This document shows, in pieces, positions 1 through 7,886 of a stretch of DNA of 15,400 bases. The position numbers were made by a program, and so were the translations under genes. The notes below the pieces were generated by a model, which had not been told where the DNA came from, made no database searches, and saw only the letters and a program-made list of their open reading frames with translations. Position 1 is the stretch's first letter. Every line of letters begins with the position of its first letter. Source of the stretch: Kordiimonas lipolytica (GTDB taxonomy: Bacteria > Pseudomonadota > Alphaproteobacteria > Sphingomonadales > Kordiimonadaceae); NCBI RefSeq assembly GCF_001550065.1, contig NZ_LRUB01000014.1:1-15400 (forward strand), written 5' to 3'.

Positions 1-26
1 TGAACCGCCCCGGGATTGTCGGAGGC
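1..26. repeat. IS3-family left-hand terminal inverted repeat
   Basis: Bases 1-26 are the reverse complement of 1296-1321 except for one mismatch (T at position 19 here, C in the partner read inward). It lies 14 bp outside the OrfB stop codon and is the transposase-binding end of the element. Confidence 0.95.
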
Positions 27-39
27 AGGTTGGTTTAAG

Positions 40-945
40 TTAAGCGGCCATGGGGCGTTCGTCCAGCATGGCGTAGTAATTTCTCTCAGCCTCGGCAGGT
101 GGAATGTTGCCGATTGGCTCCAGCAGGCGTCGATGATTGAACCAGTCGACCCATTCAAGCGTCGCAAATTCAACCATCTCAAATGACCGCCACGGCCCTC
201 GCCGATGGATGACTTCGGCCTTGTAGAGCCCGTTGATCGTCTCGGCGAGTGCGTTGTCGTAACTGTCCCCGACGCTGCCAACCGATGGTTCGATACCATC
301 TTCTGCCAAGCGTTCGGTGTATCGGATCGAGACATACTGGCTGCCCCGGTCACTGTGATGGATAAGCCCGCCTTTTCTTGCTGGCCTGCGGTCATGCAGA
401 GCCTGTTCAAGTGCGTCCAGCACAAAGCCCGTATGTGCCGTCCTGCTGACCCGCCAGCCAACGATGCGCCTGGCAAACACATCAATGACAAAAGCTACAT
501 AAACAAAGCCCTGCCATGTGGCGACATAAGTGAAGTCAGACACCCACAACATGTTGGGTGCCGGGGCATGGAACTCGCGGTTCACTTGGTCAAGTGGACA
601 AGGGGCTGACTTGTCGCTAAAGGTGGTGCGAACAGGCTTGCCTCGAATGGCGCCTTGTAGCCCCATCTCGCGCATCAGACGCTCGACTGTGCAGCGGGCC
701 ACATGAAAGCCTTCACGGCCGAGTTGACGCCATATTTTGCGGACACCGTAGACCAGAAAGTTCTCCTCAAAGACACGGGCAATCTCCGGCTTCAGTGCCA
801 TATCGCGCTGTGCCCGTGCAGACAGAAGTGACGGGTCACGGCGACAGGCCAGATGGTGGTGGTATGTGGATGGGGCGATCTGCAGCAAACGACAGATCGG
901 CTCGACCCCATACAGGTCCCGGTGCTCGTCGATAAAACTGATCAA
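40..945 (-). CDS. IS3-family transposase OrfB (DDE catalytic subunit)
   Basis: This is the retroviral-integrase-like catalytic part of an IS3 transposase, which cuts and joins the IS ends. An HTH_21-like segment lies near residues 45-95. The rve core carries the acidic triad Asp137 (in WVSDFTY), Asp199 (in HHSDRGSQY) and Glu235 (in [10 protein letters not shown]). The Asp199-Glu235 spacing of 35 residues is the classic D-35-E. The C-terminal [18 protein letters not shown] is typical of the family. The listed start is a TTG overlapping the OrfA stop (TTGA). In this family OrfB is normally made as an OrfAB fusion by -1 frameshifting, and OrfB does lie in the -1 frame relative to OrfA. I could not identify a convincing slippery heptamer, so the frameshift is inferred from the family. 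The frame appears intact. Confidence 0.95.
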   Translation of the reverse strand: MISFIDEHRDLYGVEPICRLLQIAPSTYHHHLACRRDPSLLSARAQRDMALKPEIARVFEENFLVYGVRKIWRQLGREGFHVARCTVERLMREMGLQGAIRGKPVRTTFSDKSAPCPLDQVNREFHAPAPNMLWVSDFTYVATWQGFVYVAFVIDVFARRIVGWRVSRTAHTGFVLDALEQALHDRRPARKGGLIHHSDRGSQYVSIRYTERLAEDGIEPSVGSVGDSYDNALAETINGLYKAEVIHRRGPWRSFEMVEFATLEWVDWFNHRRLLEPIGNIPPAEAERNYYAMLDERPMAA

Positions 946-1268
946 CGTCTCAGTGGGCGGTCGAGCTCCGCCTGGGCAAAATAAGCCGATGCCTTGCGCA
1001 AGATCTCGTTGGCTTGCCTCAGTTCCCGGTTCTCCCGTTCAAGGGCCTTCAGCTTGTCGGCAACCTCGGTCGGCATACCAGCCCGCTGGCCGCTGTCCAC
1101 CTCTGCTTTCTTGACCCATTCGTTCAGGGTCTGAGGGACACAGCCAATCTTGCTGGAGATGGATACAATCGCTGCCCAACGGGACGGATAATCGCCCTCA
1201 TGGGAAAATACCATGCGGACCGCACGGTCGCGGACTTCAGGTGAAAATTTGTTCGTGGTCTTGCTCAT
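942..1268 (-). CDS. IS3-family transposase OrfA (DNA-binding subunit)
   Basis: This 108-residue protein has the layout of the IS3 OrfA / HTH_Tnp_1 family. The N-terminal helix-turn-helix ([13 protein letters not shown] through [15 protein letters not shown], about residues 8-57) recognises the IS ends. A leucine-zipper-like helix follows ([22 protein letters not shown], about residues 73-94) and mediates multimerisation with OrfAB. An AAGGAG ribosome-binding site lies 6 bases before the ATG and fixes the start. The stop overlaps the OrfB start by four bases, the usual arrangement for frameshift coupling. Confidence 0.95.
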   Translation of the reverse strand: MSKTTNKFSPEVRDRAVRMVFSHEGDYPSRWAAIVSISSKIGCVPQTLNEWVKKAEVDSGQRAGMPTEVADKLKALERENRELRQANEILRKASAYFAQAELDRPLRR

Positions 1269-1295
1269 AATGGCTCCTTTTACTCAGAAGTTGGA

Positions 1296-1321
1296 GCCTC
1301 CGGCAATCCCGGGGCGGTTCA
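1296..1321. repeat. IS3-family right-hand terminal inverted repeat
   Basis: It matches 1-26 in inverted orientation at 25 of 26 bases. It lies just upstream of the OrfA ribosome-binding site, as expected for the end from which the transposase genes are read. Accessory DNA resumes at 1322. Confidence 0.95.
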
Positions 1322-1366
1322 TGCAGCCTATACTTATATTTTATAACAGGTTCTTCTGAGGATGGC

Positions 1367-2770
1367 ATGAGAACAACATCCCTAACACTATTGCCTCTAA
1401 TGAGCATTCACCTGAAAAATGTGTCACCAATTCAAGTGCCTGTGTTGTTCATTCTCAACGGAAAGCAGCAAGGTATTTACTGGGAACTTTCAGACTATCT
1501 ATACTTCCGCCTACAATGCGGAAGTATCTCCGCGACAAAGGCTAGAAGCATTGCCAGAACAGTCCAACGGCTAATCAATATATTTGATATTTGCTCAGTC
1601 AACGAAATCGCAGACGACTTCTTACTATCCAGACTTCTTGCCATATATTGCCTGGTCAGAATATCTGGCACGCTCACGATGGACGCTGAAGAATGGATGG
1701 CGCTGAAGTGGCAGCCAGTTAGTGAGGCTACCGCCCGCATAGAATTCACTGAAATCATAAACTTTTTCGATTATTGCGAACAAGAACTGGGGCACACCAA
1801 CTTTCGAGCCGCTTCAACAAAAATGAAAAAAACCAGTTTCATTAACAACGCTTATAAGGCCAGATCAGCCGCAGACTTCCTTTTCCACTTAAACACTCAA
1901 CGTGAACATTGGGACAAAATCTTCGAGAAAAAAACGATCAAACTTCCTTCTCTGCTCCGCCCCCTTCCCAAACCTGACCTTTCCAGGACGGAACGAGCCA
2001 TCAGCTCTGCAGATCTGGAAGAGATCATCAACCGAGAACCCAATCCAGTCTTCAAGTCATTATTCATTCTTTATGGTTACGGGGGGCTAAGGCGCTCAGA
2101 ACCATTGCATTTTTGGCAAATAGACATCAGACCCTCATCAGATTGGGCTGAAATATCAGAGTTTCCATCTTCAATGCCACTGGTTCTGAGATGTCATCCG
2201 TCTCATTCGCGATTCTTGGGTAGCTTTGGCGACAAGAGCAAAACCCGAATCGAACATCTAGCTAGTCGCTACCAGTTGACACCTCGCAATAGGCTACCCA
2301 ACAACACATATTATTATGCAGGATGGAAAGGCACACGACCACTCCACATGCTTGGCTTTGCCCCCGTATTTTTCGTCGCCCCCCAAAAAATGCTGATGCA
2401 GTTCAATGCGGCAGTTAACGAGATCAAAGAGCACCTTCAGACATATAGAACGAGCGCGTTTCATCCGTACTTTTTCTGCAATATTTCAAGGAGAAATCAC
2501 AAAGCGTTTGGCAAGCCCACAACAATCTCAAACGTCGAAAGAGCTTGGGTCCGCGCAGTTCAAAGAGTTGGCTTAACGGCTCACCAAGAGAACCGAAACA
2601 TTCATGCTCTAAGGCATCACTTTGTCGCAAATGCAACCAAGTTAGGCCTTTCACCGCGAACAATTCAGCACATGCTGGGTCACACTAAACTGGAAAGCCA
2701 ATTGAGGTATGGCAGCCTTATTGCTTCAGTCAGTCAGCAATTGTCATCCTTAGATTTGGAATCAAAATAA
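1367..2770 (+). CDS. Tyrosine recombinase, GmtY-like (first gene of trio)
   Basis: This is a site-specific tyrosine recombinase of 467 residues. The C-terminal catalytic core shows the full set of key residues: Arg242 in GLRRSE, His413 and Arg416 in HALRHHF, His439 in MLGHTK, and the nucleophile Tyr448 nine residues later (LRYG). The N-terminal half would be the core-binding domain that clamps the DNA. A long insert between box I and box II (about residues 265-400, rich in Tyr and Phe) is longer than in phage integrases. The ATG has a TGAGGA-type ribosome-binding site just before it; an ATG at 1400 is a weaker alternative without one. The stop overlaps the next start by one base (TAATG). Being first in a recombinase-recombinase-small-protein cluster, it resembles GmtY of the gamma-mobile-trio. 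That name is recalled, not searched. The recombinase call is firm. Confidence 0.9.
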   Translation: MRTTSLTLLPLMSIHLKNVSPIQVPVLFILNGKQQGIYWELSDYLYFRLQCGSISATKARSIARTVQRLINIFDICSVNEIADDFLLSRLLAIYCLVRISGTLTMDAEEWMALKWQPVSEATARIEFTEIINFFDYCEQELGHTNFRAASTKMKKTSFINNAYKARSAADFLFHLNTQREHWDKIFEKKTIKLPSLLRPLPKPDLSRTERAISSADLEEIINREPNPVFKSLFILYGYGGLRRSEPLHFWQIDIRPSSDWAEISEFPSSMPLVLRCHPSHSRFLGSFGDKSKTRIEHLASRYQLTPRNRLPNNTYYYAGWKGTRPLHMLGFAPVFFVAPQKMLMQFNAAVNEIKEHLQTYRTSAFHPYFFCNISRRNHKAFGKPTTISNVERAWVRAVQRVGLTAHQENRNIHALRHHFVANATKLGLSPRTIQHMLGHTKLESQLRYGSLIASVSQQLSSLDLESK

Positions 2771-5700
2771 TGATAGTTTTGCGCGACATATCAAATGCTC
2801 AAGTTACTCTCGCGAAGGGTAAAAAGCGAATCTTTGATGCACTGAAGGCTGGACTATCTCTTACTCGAGATGGGCTCGAAGCGTCAGGCTTCTATTGGCA
2901 CCTTGTTCCTAAACTCAGCCGACTGCCGGATCAGGTAGCATTTGGTTTCACATCAGAACACGCGTCTAAACTGCGCTTCTTTCAAACACTCAAAATTTCA
3001 GAAAACATGAATAACTTTGGGATACTCCCCAAGACCGTCAAAGGCACACCGATGCGGCGCCTCAAGGCAAGCAACATCAACATGGTGCAGGTGATTCAGA
3101 ATTTGGACCTTTCTGAACAACGAGCGTTGCTCAACGACATACTTTCCAACTATGAAATTTTTGAGTCGAGAATTTGGTCGCAGCAATACTTTCTCGACTT
3201 TCGCGAGCTAGAAAACTCAACCGACAATCCAGCCTCGTTTCAACAAACTCTCGATAGATCCCTTCAACACAATTCCTCTATCTCTCCCAAAGAGCATCGT
3301 GTCAATCTTGCACCAATCTGGATTGCACTGTTCCTCTTTTCGGAGGGACATGCAACTTGGTCAAGCGCCGACACTTTGGAAGGGAGTCATTACCTGCGGA
3401 ATGGTTTCAACCCTTTTCGCGGCTTCATATTCTTTCACCTGTTAGCCGCCGACAGACACCCGCTTCTTAGTCATGCAATCAAGGCAACTAGGAGCATAAG
3501 CAAAGATGTTCCACAGCTGACGCTCAGGAGCCTTCTCTTGACCCCGGACTTTCTCAAGTCAGCAAACCCGCAGGAATTTTACCAATCACTTTTCGAATTC
3601 AAAAAAACTAAGAACGCAACAGAGGTGAATAAGAAACATAATTACAGCCTTCTAAACCGCATACACTCTGAAATTGGGCATTTTTTCTCTGTTCCGCCTA
3701 ACGAGGTCGTTCATGGTGATTATTTTGGTGGCAGTGCAAGACTAAACTCCGCTTATTCTGGGGGCTTGTTTTCGTGGGTCATTTCGCCCGAAACTTCCAA
3801 ATACAGAACGTTTGAAAAACTTGCTGGTTTCCCCTGCCCAAAGGCATTTCCTGAGGAACTGAAACACTGGGCAATGATGTTTCGAGAGATTGCGCCCAAG
3901 CTCAAACGGAAAACTCTAGAAACATATAAGCGAAGCGTGCATCTTTGGCTGATATACCTCCTCAAGCTAAAGAACGAGGAGGGAGAAGAGTTTCCTAGGG
4001 ACTTTTCGGAGTTGGACAGAAATCTGCACATAAAGTTGGGATCACCAAGCTTCACCTTTATGCAGTTTCTTACAACGACACCCTTATCTAGCGGCGTCAA
4101 AGAGCAGGCAATCCGCGACCTCGAAAAGGCCATCAAACTTGCAGATTCTATGTATAACTTAGACCTGCCTGCATTCCCAATAAGTAGAAGCATCGACACT
4201 TTTGGACATAAGTATGTCAAGCATGCGAAAACGGTACGCGATTCCATTCCACGGGAGCTATATGATTTTATACTGGCGGAGAACCGCAAAGATGATTTTG
4301 CATTTGCCCGGTCTCTCCGACACTCTCGATTGGGGAGTCCGCTATACTGCCGAAGCGTATTTGATCCTTCGGTTGAAATGCGTCGGAATATCTTTTTCCC
4401 AGCCGTGCCGACCTTGCTCGACTTCATCCTCACATCAGGTGCGAGGTCCTCTGATGCCCGGCATATAGATAGTGGTGAAGGCGATGGCTACCTTGTTAAT
4501 CACAAAGGTGAGAGTGATGAGAACCAACTGCTGATAGCTTCAACTGACCGTCAGGAAGGAGTGCTTAGGAGTTTTGCAGCCCCCACAATTTCAGATGGAC
4601 GCGACGTATTAGGTTTACACTTCATCGACTCAAAAACTGGCCCTTATCAGGTTCCATACATTGATCCAGAAACCGCCAAATTTCTCGAGGCTATGCGAGA
4701 GTGGCAGATTAGATATTTTCCTATCACCGGCCCATTGAAAATAATGAAAAACCGGGAAGTACAAGGCGGCAATGCCGACATGTTCCTAGAGACATACCCA
4801 CTGTTTCGCGACCCCAAAAACAAAGGTAGAATAAAGACTGTGTCGGCGGGTATGCTTGACAGCTACTGGCATAACTTGCTGGTGCACTGTGAAAACCTAT
4901 ACCTTGAGAAAACAGGTAGAAAAGGGGCATTTCTCGTCGACGGAGCCCCACGCTGGAATATCCACGCAATACGCGTAACCAACATTACCGTATGGCTGGA
5001 AAAAGGCCTTTCGCCACAGATCGTGGCTTCGCTGGTGGGGCATAAGTCAATACTTATGACTTTCTATTATGACTCGCCAAATACCACGGATGTTGTCAAT
5101 GCAATCAATGAGACACATCGACACTTTGGCAGAAAAGTTAGACAAAGCCTAGAAAGCGATGACCGCCCAGAACAAGTTGCCGCCCAAATATTTGAAGCAA
5201 TTGGGAATACAAGCCTAGAAACTGAAGATGCCAATATTGCACTTAGGGAATTGGTTAAACGGCGACTGTCTCCTGACATCTTTGCGCACGGCATCTGCCC
5301 CGGTGCTGACTGTTCTGCGCACCCAACAACACCACAAAGTCAGCATGCAAACGTTTTCAGGCCACGAGCGTGTTCATCGTGTCGATTCCGCATAACTGGA
5401 CCAGCTTTCCTTTCCGGCCTGGTTTGGCGATACAACTCTTTGATTGCGGAATGTAAAGTTTCAATATCATCAGAACAAAAAATCCGCGCTAAGTCTGAAG
5501 AGTTTGAGCAAAATGGAGAGCAGCACCGAGCGTATAAGTTGCGGCTTGAGGCAGAAAGGCTTGAGAGAGAGAGGGACCATCTCTTCAAAGAAGTCACAAC
5601 AGAGTTTTGGACCATTGTGAAGTGCCTGCAAATCAAAAACAAAGAGCAAGGAGCATTAGTCATACGAGATCAAGCACCTCTAAAGCTCATTCACAAGGAG

Positions 5701-6045
5701 GTAAACGACTTCACACTGTTTCAAAACGTCATTTCAGGGGCGAGCCTACATTTCGACGCCGACCACGAAGTCCCAGATTCGATCGTAATGCGCCGGAATG
5801 AGATTTTGAAAAAAATCGCGCGCCAGAACAATATGGAAGAATTATTCTTCAAACTAACGGATCAAGAGAATTGCGAGGCAATGAACTCACTTTGCTCCTT
5901 AATCTCTGAGTCTCCCTACGTCGAACAACTGATTACCGGTGAATACAAAATTACAGATTTGCCTACACTGAAAAGCCAATTCGATCAAATGCACACTATG
6001 CTAGAACGACCTAGTTTATTCGGAGGTGCCAACAATGATGCTTAG
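2770..6045 (+). CDS. Large tyrosine recombinase/integrase, GmtZ-like (second gene of trio)
   Basis: This protein of 1091 residues carries a tyrosine recombinase core in its middle rather than at its end: Arg559 in SGARSSD, His732 and Arg735 in IHAIRVT, His758 in VGHK, and the probable nucleophile Tyr767, nine residues after the histidine. About 540 residues precede the core and may bind DNA or the partner recombinase. About 320 residues follow it. These include a four-cysteine cluster (Cys843, Cys848, Cys868, Cys871) that looks like a zinc-binding site, then a charged coiled coil (about residues 900-945). It overlaps the upstream recombinase by one base, so translation is probably coupled. 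Two dissimilar recombinases side by side suggest they act together on element ends, as TnpA and TnpB of Tn554 do. Similarity to GmtZ is from memory of gene order and size. Confidence 0.87.
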   Translation: MIVLRDISNAQVTLAKGKKRIFDALKAGLSLTRDGLEASGFYWHLVPKLSRLPDQVAFGFTSEHASKLRFFQTLKISENMNNFGILPKTVKGTPMRRLKASNINMVQVIQNLDLSEQRALLNDILSNYEIFESRIWSQQYFLDFRELENSTDNPASFQQTLDRSLQHNSSISPKEHRVNLAPIWIALFLFSEGHATWSSADTLEGSHYLRNGFNPFRGFIFFHLLAADRHPLLSHAIKATRSISKDVPQLTLRSLLLTPDFLKSANPQEFYQSLFEFKKTKNATEVNKKHNYSLLNRIHSEIGHFFSVPPNEVVHGDYFGGSARLNSAYSGGLFSWVISPETSKYRTFEKLAGFPCPKAFPEELKHWAMMFREIAPKLKRKTLETYKRSVHLWLIYLLKLKNEEGEEFPRDFSELDRNLHIKLGSPSFTFMQFLTTTPLSSGVKEQAIRDLEKAIKLADSMYNLDLPAFPISRSIDTFGHKYVKHAKTVRDSIPRELYDFILAENRKDDFAFARSLRHSRLGSPLYCRSVFDPSVEMRRNIFFPAVPTLLDFILTSGARSSDARHIDSGEGDGYLVNHKGESDENQLLIASTDRQEGVLRSFAAPTISDGRDVLGLHFIDSKTGPYQVPYIDPETAKFLEAMREWQIRYFPITGPLKIMKNREVQGGNADMFLETYPLFRDPKNKGRIKTVSAGMLDSYWHNLLVHCENLYLEKTGRKGAFLVDGAPRWNIHAIRVTNITVWLEKGLSPQIVASLVGHKSILMTFYYDSPNTTDVVNAINETHRHFGRKVRQSLESDDRPEQVAAQIFEAIGNTSLETEDANIALRELVKRRLSPDIFAHGICPGADCSAHPTTPQSQHANVFRPRACSSCRFRITGPAFLSGLVWRYNSLIAECKVSISSEQKIRAKSEEFEQNGEQHRAYKLRLEAERLERERDHLFKEVTTEFWTIVKCLQIKNKEQGALVIRDQAPLKLIHKEVNDFTLFQNVISGASLHFDADHEVPDSIVMRRNEILKKIARQNNMEELFFKLTDQENCEAMNSLCSLISESPYVEQLITGEYKITDLPTLKSQFDQMHTMLERPSLFGGANNDA

Positions 6046-6772
6046 CGAGAAGCTCTTAACATCGATGATTTCAGATTTGGACCGCTACCCAAACCACAAA
6101 CTGAAACGGAAACAATTAGATGGCCTCAAGGACATCTGTGATCGAATTGAAACCGGAAAAGCTGCAAAAGAATTCAAAAAGCGCTTTGGGCACAGGTTCA
6201 CCTTACCGCAGAAAATCAACACGTCCACTGTTGAGCTTGCAAGATTGCAGCTAAATCTGTGTGGCCCAAGTCGATCAAGTGTTAATCGCAACCCACTAAT
6301 GCGCCAGTATATTTCAGCGCGCGAAGATGAGCGCCTAAATCGCATACCAGTAAAAAAAGGTAGTTCAAGAGCCTCCATCAAAATCAGCAATATCTTGGCT
6401 CAGATACATTCATTTGAAGACCGAAATTTCATTGCAGTTCAAATTCAAGAAGGTCTTGACGCTATTAAGGAACTCCGCCTCCTGAAGAGGCAGCTAAGCA
6501 AATTCCCAAGTCTTGCGATTTCACTCGAAGAACTAAAAGGAGAAGGCTCCAACTCGAGAAACGAGGCAAAAAACAAAGACCAAATTTCATTGCCTGATCA
6601 TTTAGACAGCCTGCGAAACTTGTTAGGGCGACTAACTGATGAAGACGTTTTGGAGCGTTTTGATCTAAAGTTTGACGGGTCGCGCGTCAAAGGGGGAATT
6701 TCAGGAAACCAAGCTCTTGTCCATGCAGACGAAATTGAAGCACTAAGGGCGTCGCTGAAACCGATCATTTAG
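6035..6772 (+). CDS. Small basic accessory protein of the recombinase trio, GmtX-like
   Basis: This is a Lys/Arg-rich protein of 245 residues with no enzyme motif I recognise. The N-terminal third (LKDICDRIETGKAAKEF, then a GPSRSSVNRNP segment near residue 85) reads like a small DNA-binding module. The C-terminal part is helical and charged. The start is set at ATG 6035 because GGAGG lies at 6022-6026 with 8 bases spacing; a GTG at 6026 sits inside that site and is less likely. The gene overlaps the preceding recombinase by 11 bases, so the three genes form one coupled operon. Tn554-type elements also end their recombinase operon with a small accessory protein (TnpC). By position and size it fits GmtX, but that match was not searched. 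Confidence 0.75.
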   Translation: MMLSEKLLTSMISDLDRYPNHKLKRKQLDGLKDICDRIETGKAAKEFKKRFGHRFTLPQKINTSTVELARLQLNLCGPSRSSVNRNPLMRQYISAREDERLNRIPVKKGSSRASIKISNILAQIHSFEDRNFIAVQIQEGLDAIKELRLLKRQLSKFPSLAISLEELKGEGSNSRNEAKNKDQISLPDHLDSLRNLLGRLTDEDVLERFDLKFDGSRVKGGISGNQALVHADEIEALRASLKPII

Positions 6773-6804
6773 CCCCAAACAGCTAAGAAGCTTTGTCACA
6801 GAGC

Positions 6805-6843
6805 AACCAAACATTGGTTCAGAGCTAATTTGCAAGAGCAAAT
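6805..6843. terminator. Two small hairpins between convergent genes
   Basis: Two perfect inverted repeats sit in the 78-bp gap between the end of the trio and the convergent gene at 6851. The first is AACCAA-ACA-TTGGTT (6805-6819). The second is ATTTGC-AAGA-GCAAAT (6828-6843). Both have 6-bp stems without a clear T-tract, so they may be weak bidirectional terminators. A recombination or binding site is an alternative. Confidence 0.35.
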
Positions 6844-6850
6844 AGAAAGT

Positions 6851-7066
6851 TCATGCGCTGTCGTTAAGGTATTGCCTAACCTGCTCGACCTTCTGCTGCA
6901 TTGCAGATCTACCTAAAAAAGTTACTCCTGCCTCCGTGGCAACCTCCAGGAAAGAGTCAATCATCTCCTGCACCCTCGCAGATCCATGCTGGAGAGCGGC
7001 ATTTGTGATCACGATATGCAGAGTATCTTTGGTTACTGTGGATGATCTAAAATCCAGGGGTGCCAT
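6851..7066 (-). CDS. Hypothetical protein, second gene of a minus-strand pair
   Basis: This 71-residue protein is not recognised. The composition is mixed alpha/beta with no signal peptide or membrane span: an N-terminal strand-like segment (TLHIVITNAAL), a helix (ARVQEMIDSFLEVATEAG), then a C-terminal helix (SAMQQKVEQVRQYLND). It starts 10 bases after the stop of the gene at 7077-7346 and is on the same strand, so the two are probably co-transcribed. The ribosome-binding site is weak, consistent with translational coupling. It may be a cargo gene of the mobile element. It could also be spurious, although coupling to a better-supported neighbour argues for a real gene. Confidence 0.55.
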   Translation of the reverse strand: MAPLDFRSSTVTKDTLHIVITNAALQHGSARVQEMIDSFLEVATEAGVTFLGRSAMQQKVEQVRQYLNDSA

Positions 7067-7076
7067 TCGCCCAACT

Positions 7077-7346
7077 CTACCTTGCCCGCCATACGTATAC
7101 AGAGTTGCGAGTTCGAAACTTTACGTACCCTTCAGCCTCTTCAAGGATTTCCTGGACCACAGTCGTTGTCCAATAATCGCGTGCTTCGTAACTCCTTGTA
7201 TAGGGCGCACCAACACGGACATGAAAACCTACTTTTGGTTTCCCGTCTTCAGTAACAACCGTTCCATCTGATTTCATTTTCAACAACAGAGACATTGGCC
7301 CGGCATCTCCAGCACCATCACTTACACGCTCAAGACTATAACCCAC
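7077..7346 (-). CDS. Hypothetical small beta-rich protein, first gene of a minus-strand pair
   Basis: This 89-residue protein starts with GTG, supported by GGAG 9 bases upstream. I do not recognise it firmly. The centre and C-terminus (VGFHVRVGAPYTRSYEARD, then VKFRTRNSVYVWR) look like a compact beta fold rich in aromatic and basic residues, a style common in small prophage and island proteins. There is no signal peptide or membrane span. It is divergent from the Xre-type regulator at 7448, and the shared intergenic region contains a 17-bp palindrome, so the regulator probably controls this pair. The downstream gene follows after 10 bases. Its function is unknown. Confidence 0.65.
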   Translation of the reverse strand: MGYSLERVSDGAGDAGPMSLLLKMKSDGTVVTEDGKPKVGFHVRVGAPYTRSYEARDYWTTTVVQEILEEAEGYVKFRTRNSVYVWRAR

Positions 7347-7386
7347 CTTAATAATCTCCGAATCCAGGACCCCGTTAGAACCATAC

Positions 7387-7403
7387 TATTCGAAAATCGA
7401 ATA
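7387..7403. promoter_or_regulatory. Palindromic candidate operator for the Xre-type regulator
   Basis: The sequence TATTCGAAAATCGAATA is a perfect inverted repeat with 7-bp arms and a 3-bp centre. It lies in the 101-bp region between the divergent genes at 7346 (minus) and 7448 (plus), 44 bp before the regulator start. Xre-type dimers usually bind such short palindromes. Autoregulation and control of the divergent pair is the likely reading. Confidence 0.6.
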
Positions 7404-7447
7404 TCCAACAAGAAGAAGTACTAGGTGTGGGAAAGGAGCCCATACCG

Positions 7448-7729
7448 ATGGCAGCAGGATCTCGAAAATCATTACGGACACCAGGCCAACAGCAATTGCA
7501 AAAAATGCTGAAGGAAGCTCGGGAAAAAGCCAATCTACCTCAAACAGCTGTTGCCGAACATATGGGGCTTGTTCAAGCGGATATCTCCAAAATCGAATCA
7601 GGAGAACGTAGGCTGGACGTGATTGAGTTTATAAAACTCTCAGAGATTATTGGTTTGGACATTAATACTGCGATTGAGAGCATTCGCCTCAAAATGGATA
7701 GTACGTCAATACAACCAAGCAATTCTTAA
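7448..7729 (+). CDS. Xre-family helix-turn-helix transcriptional regulator
   Basis: This is a DNA-binding protein of 93 residues made of almost nothing but a Cro/C1-type HTH domain (about residues 17-72). The motif helices are PQTAVAEHM (about 31-39) and the recognition helix VQADISKIESGERR (about 42-55); the KIESGERR signature is strongly Xre. ATG 7448 is chosen because AAGGAG at 7433-7438 is 9 bases upstream; an in-frame GTG at 7427 lies before that site. It probably represses its own promoter and the divergent pair through the palindrome at 7387-7403. It may be the local regulator of the island cargo or an antitoxin-like partner of the divergent genes. No partner toxin is recognised. Confidence 0.88.
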   Translation: MAAGSRKSLRTPGQQQLQKMLKEAREKANLPQTAVAEHMGLVQADISKIESGERRLDVIEFIKLSEIIGLDINTAIESIRLKMDSTSIQPSNS

Positions 7730-7886
7730 CCTTTGCCCCCTTAGGCGACAAGCATCATTTGAAGCGAGTATCGCCCCAAGGTTAAAGCGGGGGAGGAAAC
7801 AACTTCCCGTTCAAATCAAAGGTAAGCCGGCTGGATTGTGTCAATATGTTTGCCGAAATCCCCAAAACACACAGAGCCAGCTGTAT
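7730..7886. other. Intergenic stretch without recognised features
   Basis: These 157 bases separate the Xre gene from the convergent gene ending at 7887. No ribosome-binding site with a credible frame, T-tracted hairpin or repeat was seen. An open frame running through it (7650-8027, plus strand) overlaps the Xre gene and lies antisense to the next gene, and was dismissed. Confidence 0.5.

Larger units (their letters stand above)
1..1321 (-). mobile_element. Complete IS3-family insertion sequence
   Basis: The element is bounded by 26-bp terminal inverted repeats that differ at one base (position 19) and has the TG...CA ends usual for IS3-family elements. It carries two overlapping minus-strand frames, OrfA and OrfB, filling nearly its whole length of about 1.3 kb. 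The repeat sequence, beginning TGAACCGCCCCGGGATTG, recalls the IS51-type subgroup of IS3, but that subgroup assignment is from memory. The window begins on the first base of the element, so the left flank and the target duplication cannot be checked. The right end lies only 45 bp before the recombinase start at 1367, so the insertion may have separated that gene from its original promoter. Both frames look intact, so the copy may be active or recently inserted. Confidence 0.95.

Noticed and set aside
205..609. Plus-strand open frame across the transposase OrfB
   Set aside because: It is antisense to an intact DDE transposase and has no recognisable domain.
3753..4433. 226-residue minus-strand frame inside the large recombinase
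   Set aside because: It is antisense to a recombinase frame with conserved catalytic residues and has Ser/Arg-rich shadow composition.
1367..6772. RIT element (three adjacent tyrosine recombinases)
   Set aside because: Only the first two proteins have recombinase catalytic residues. The third is a small basic protein without them.
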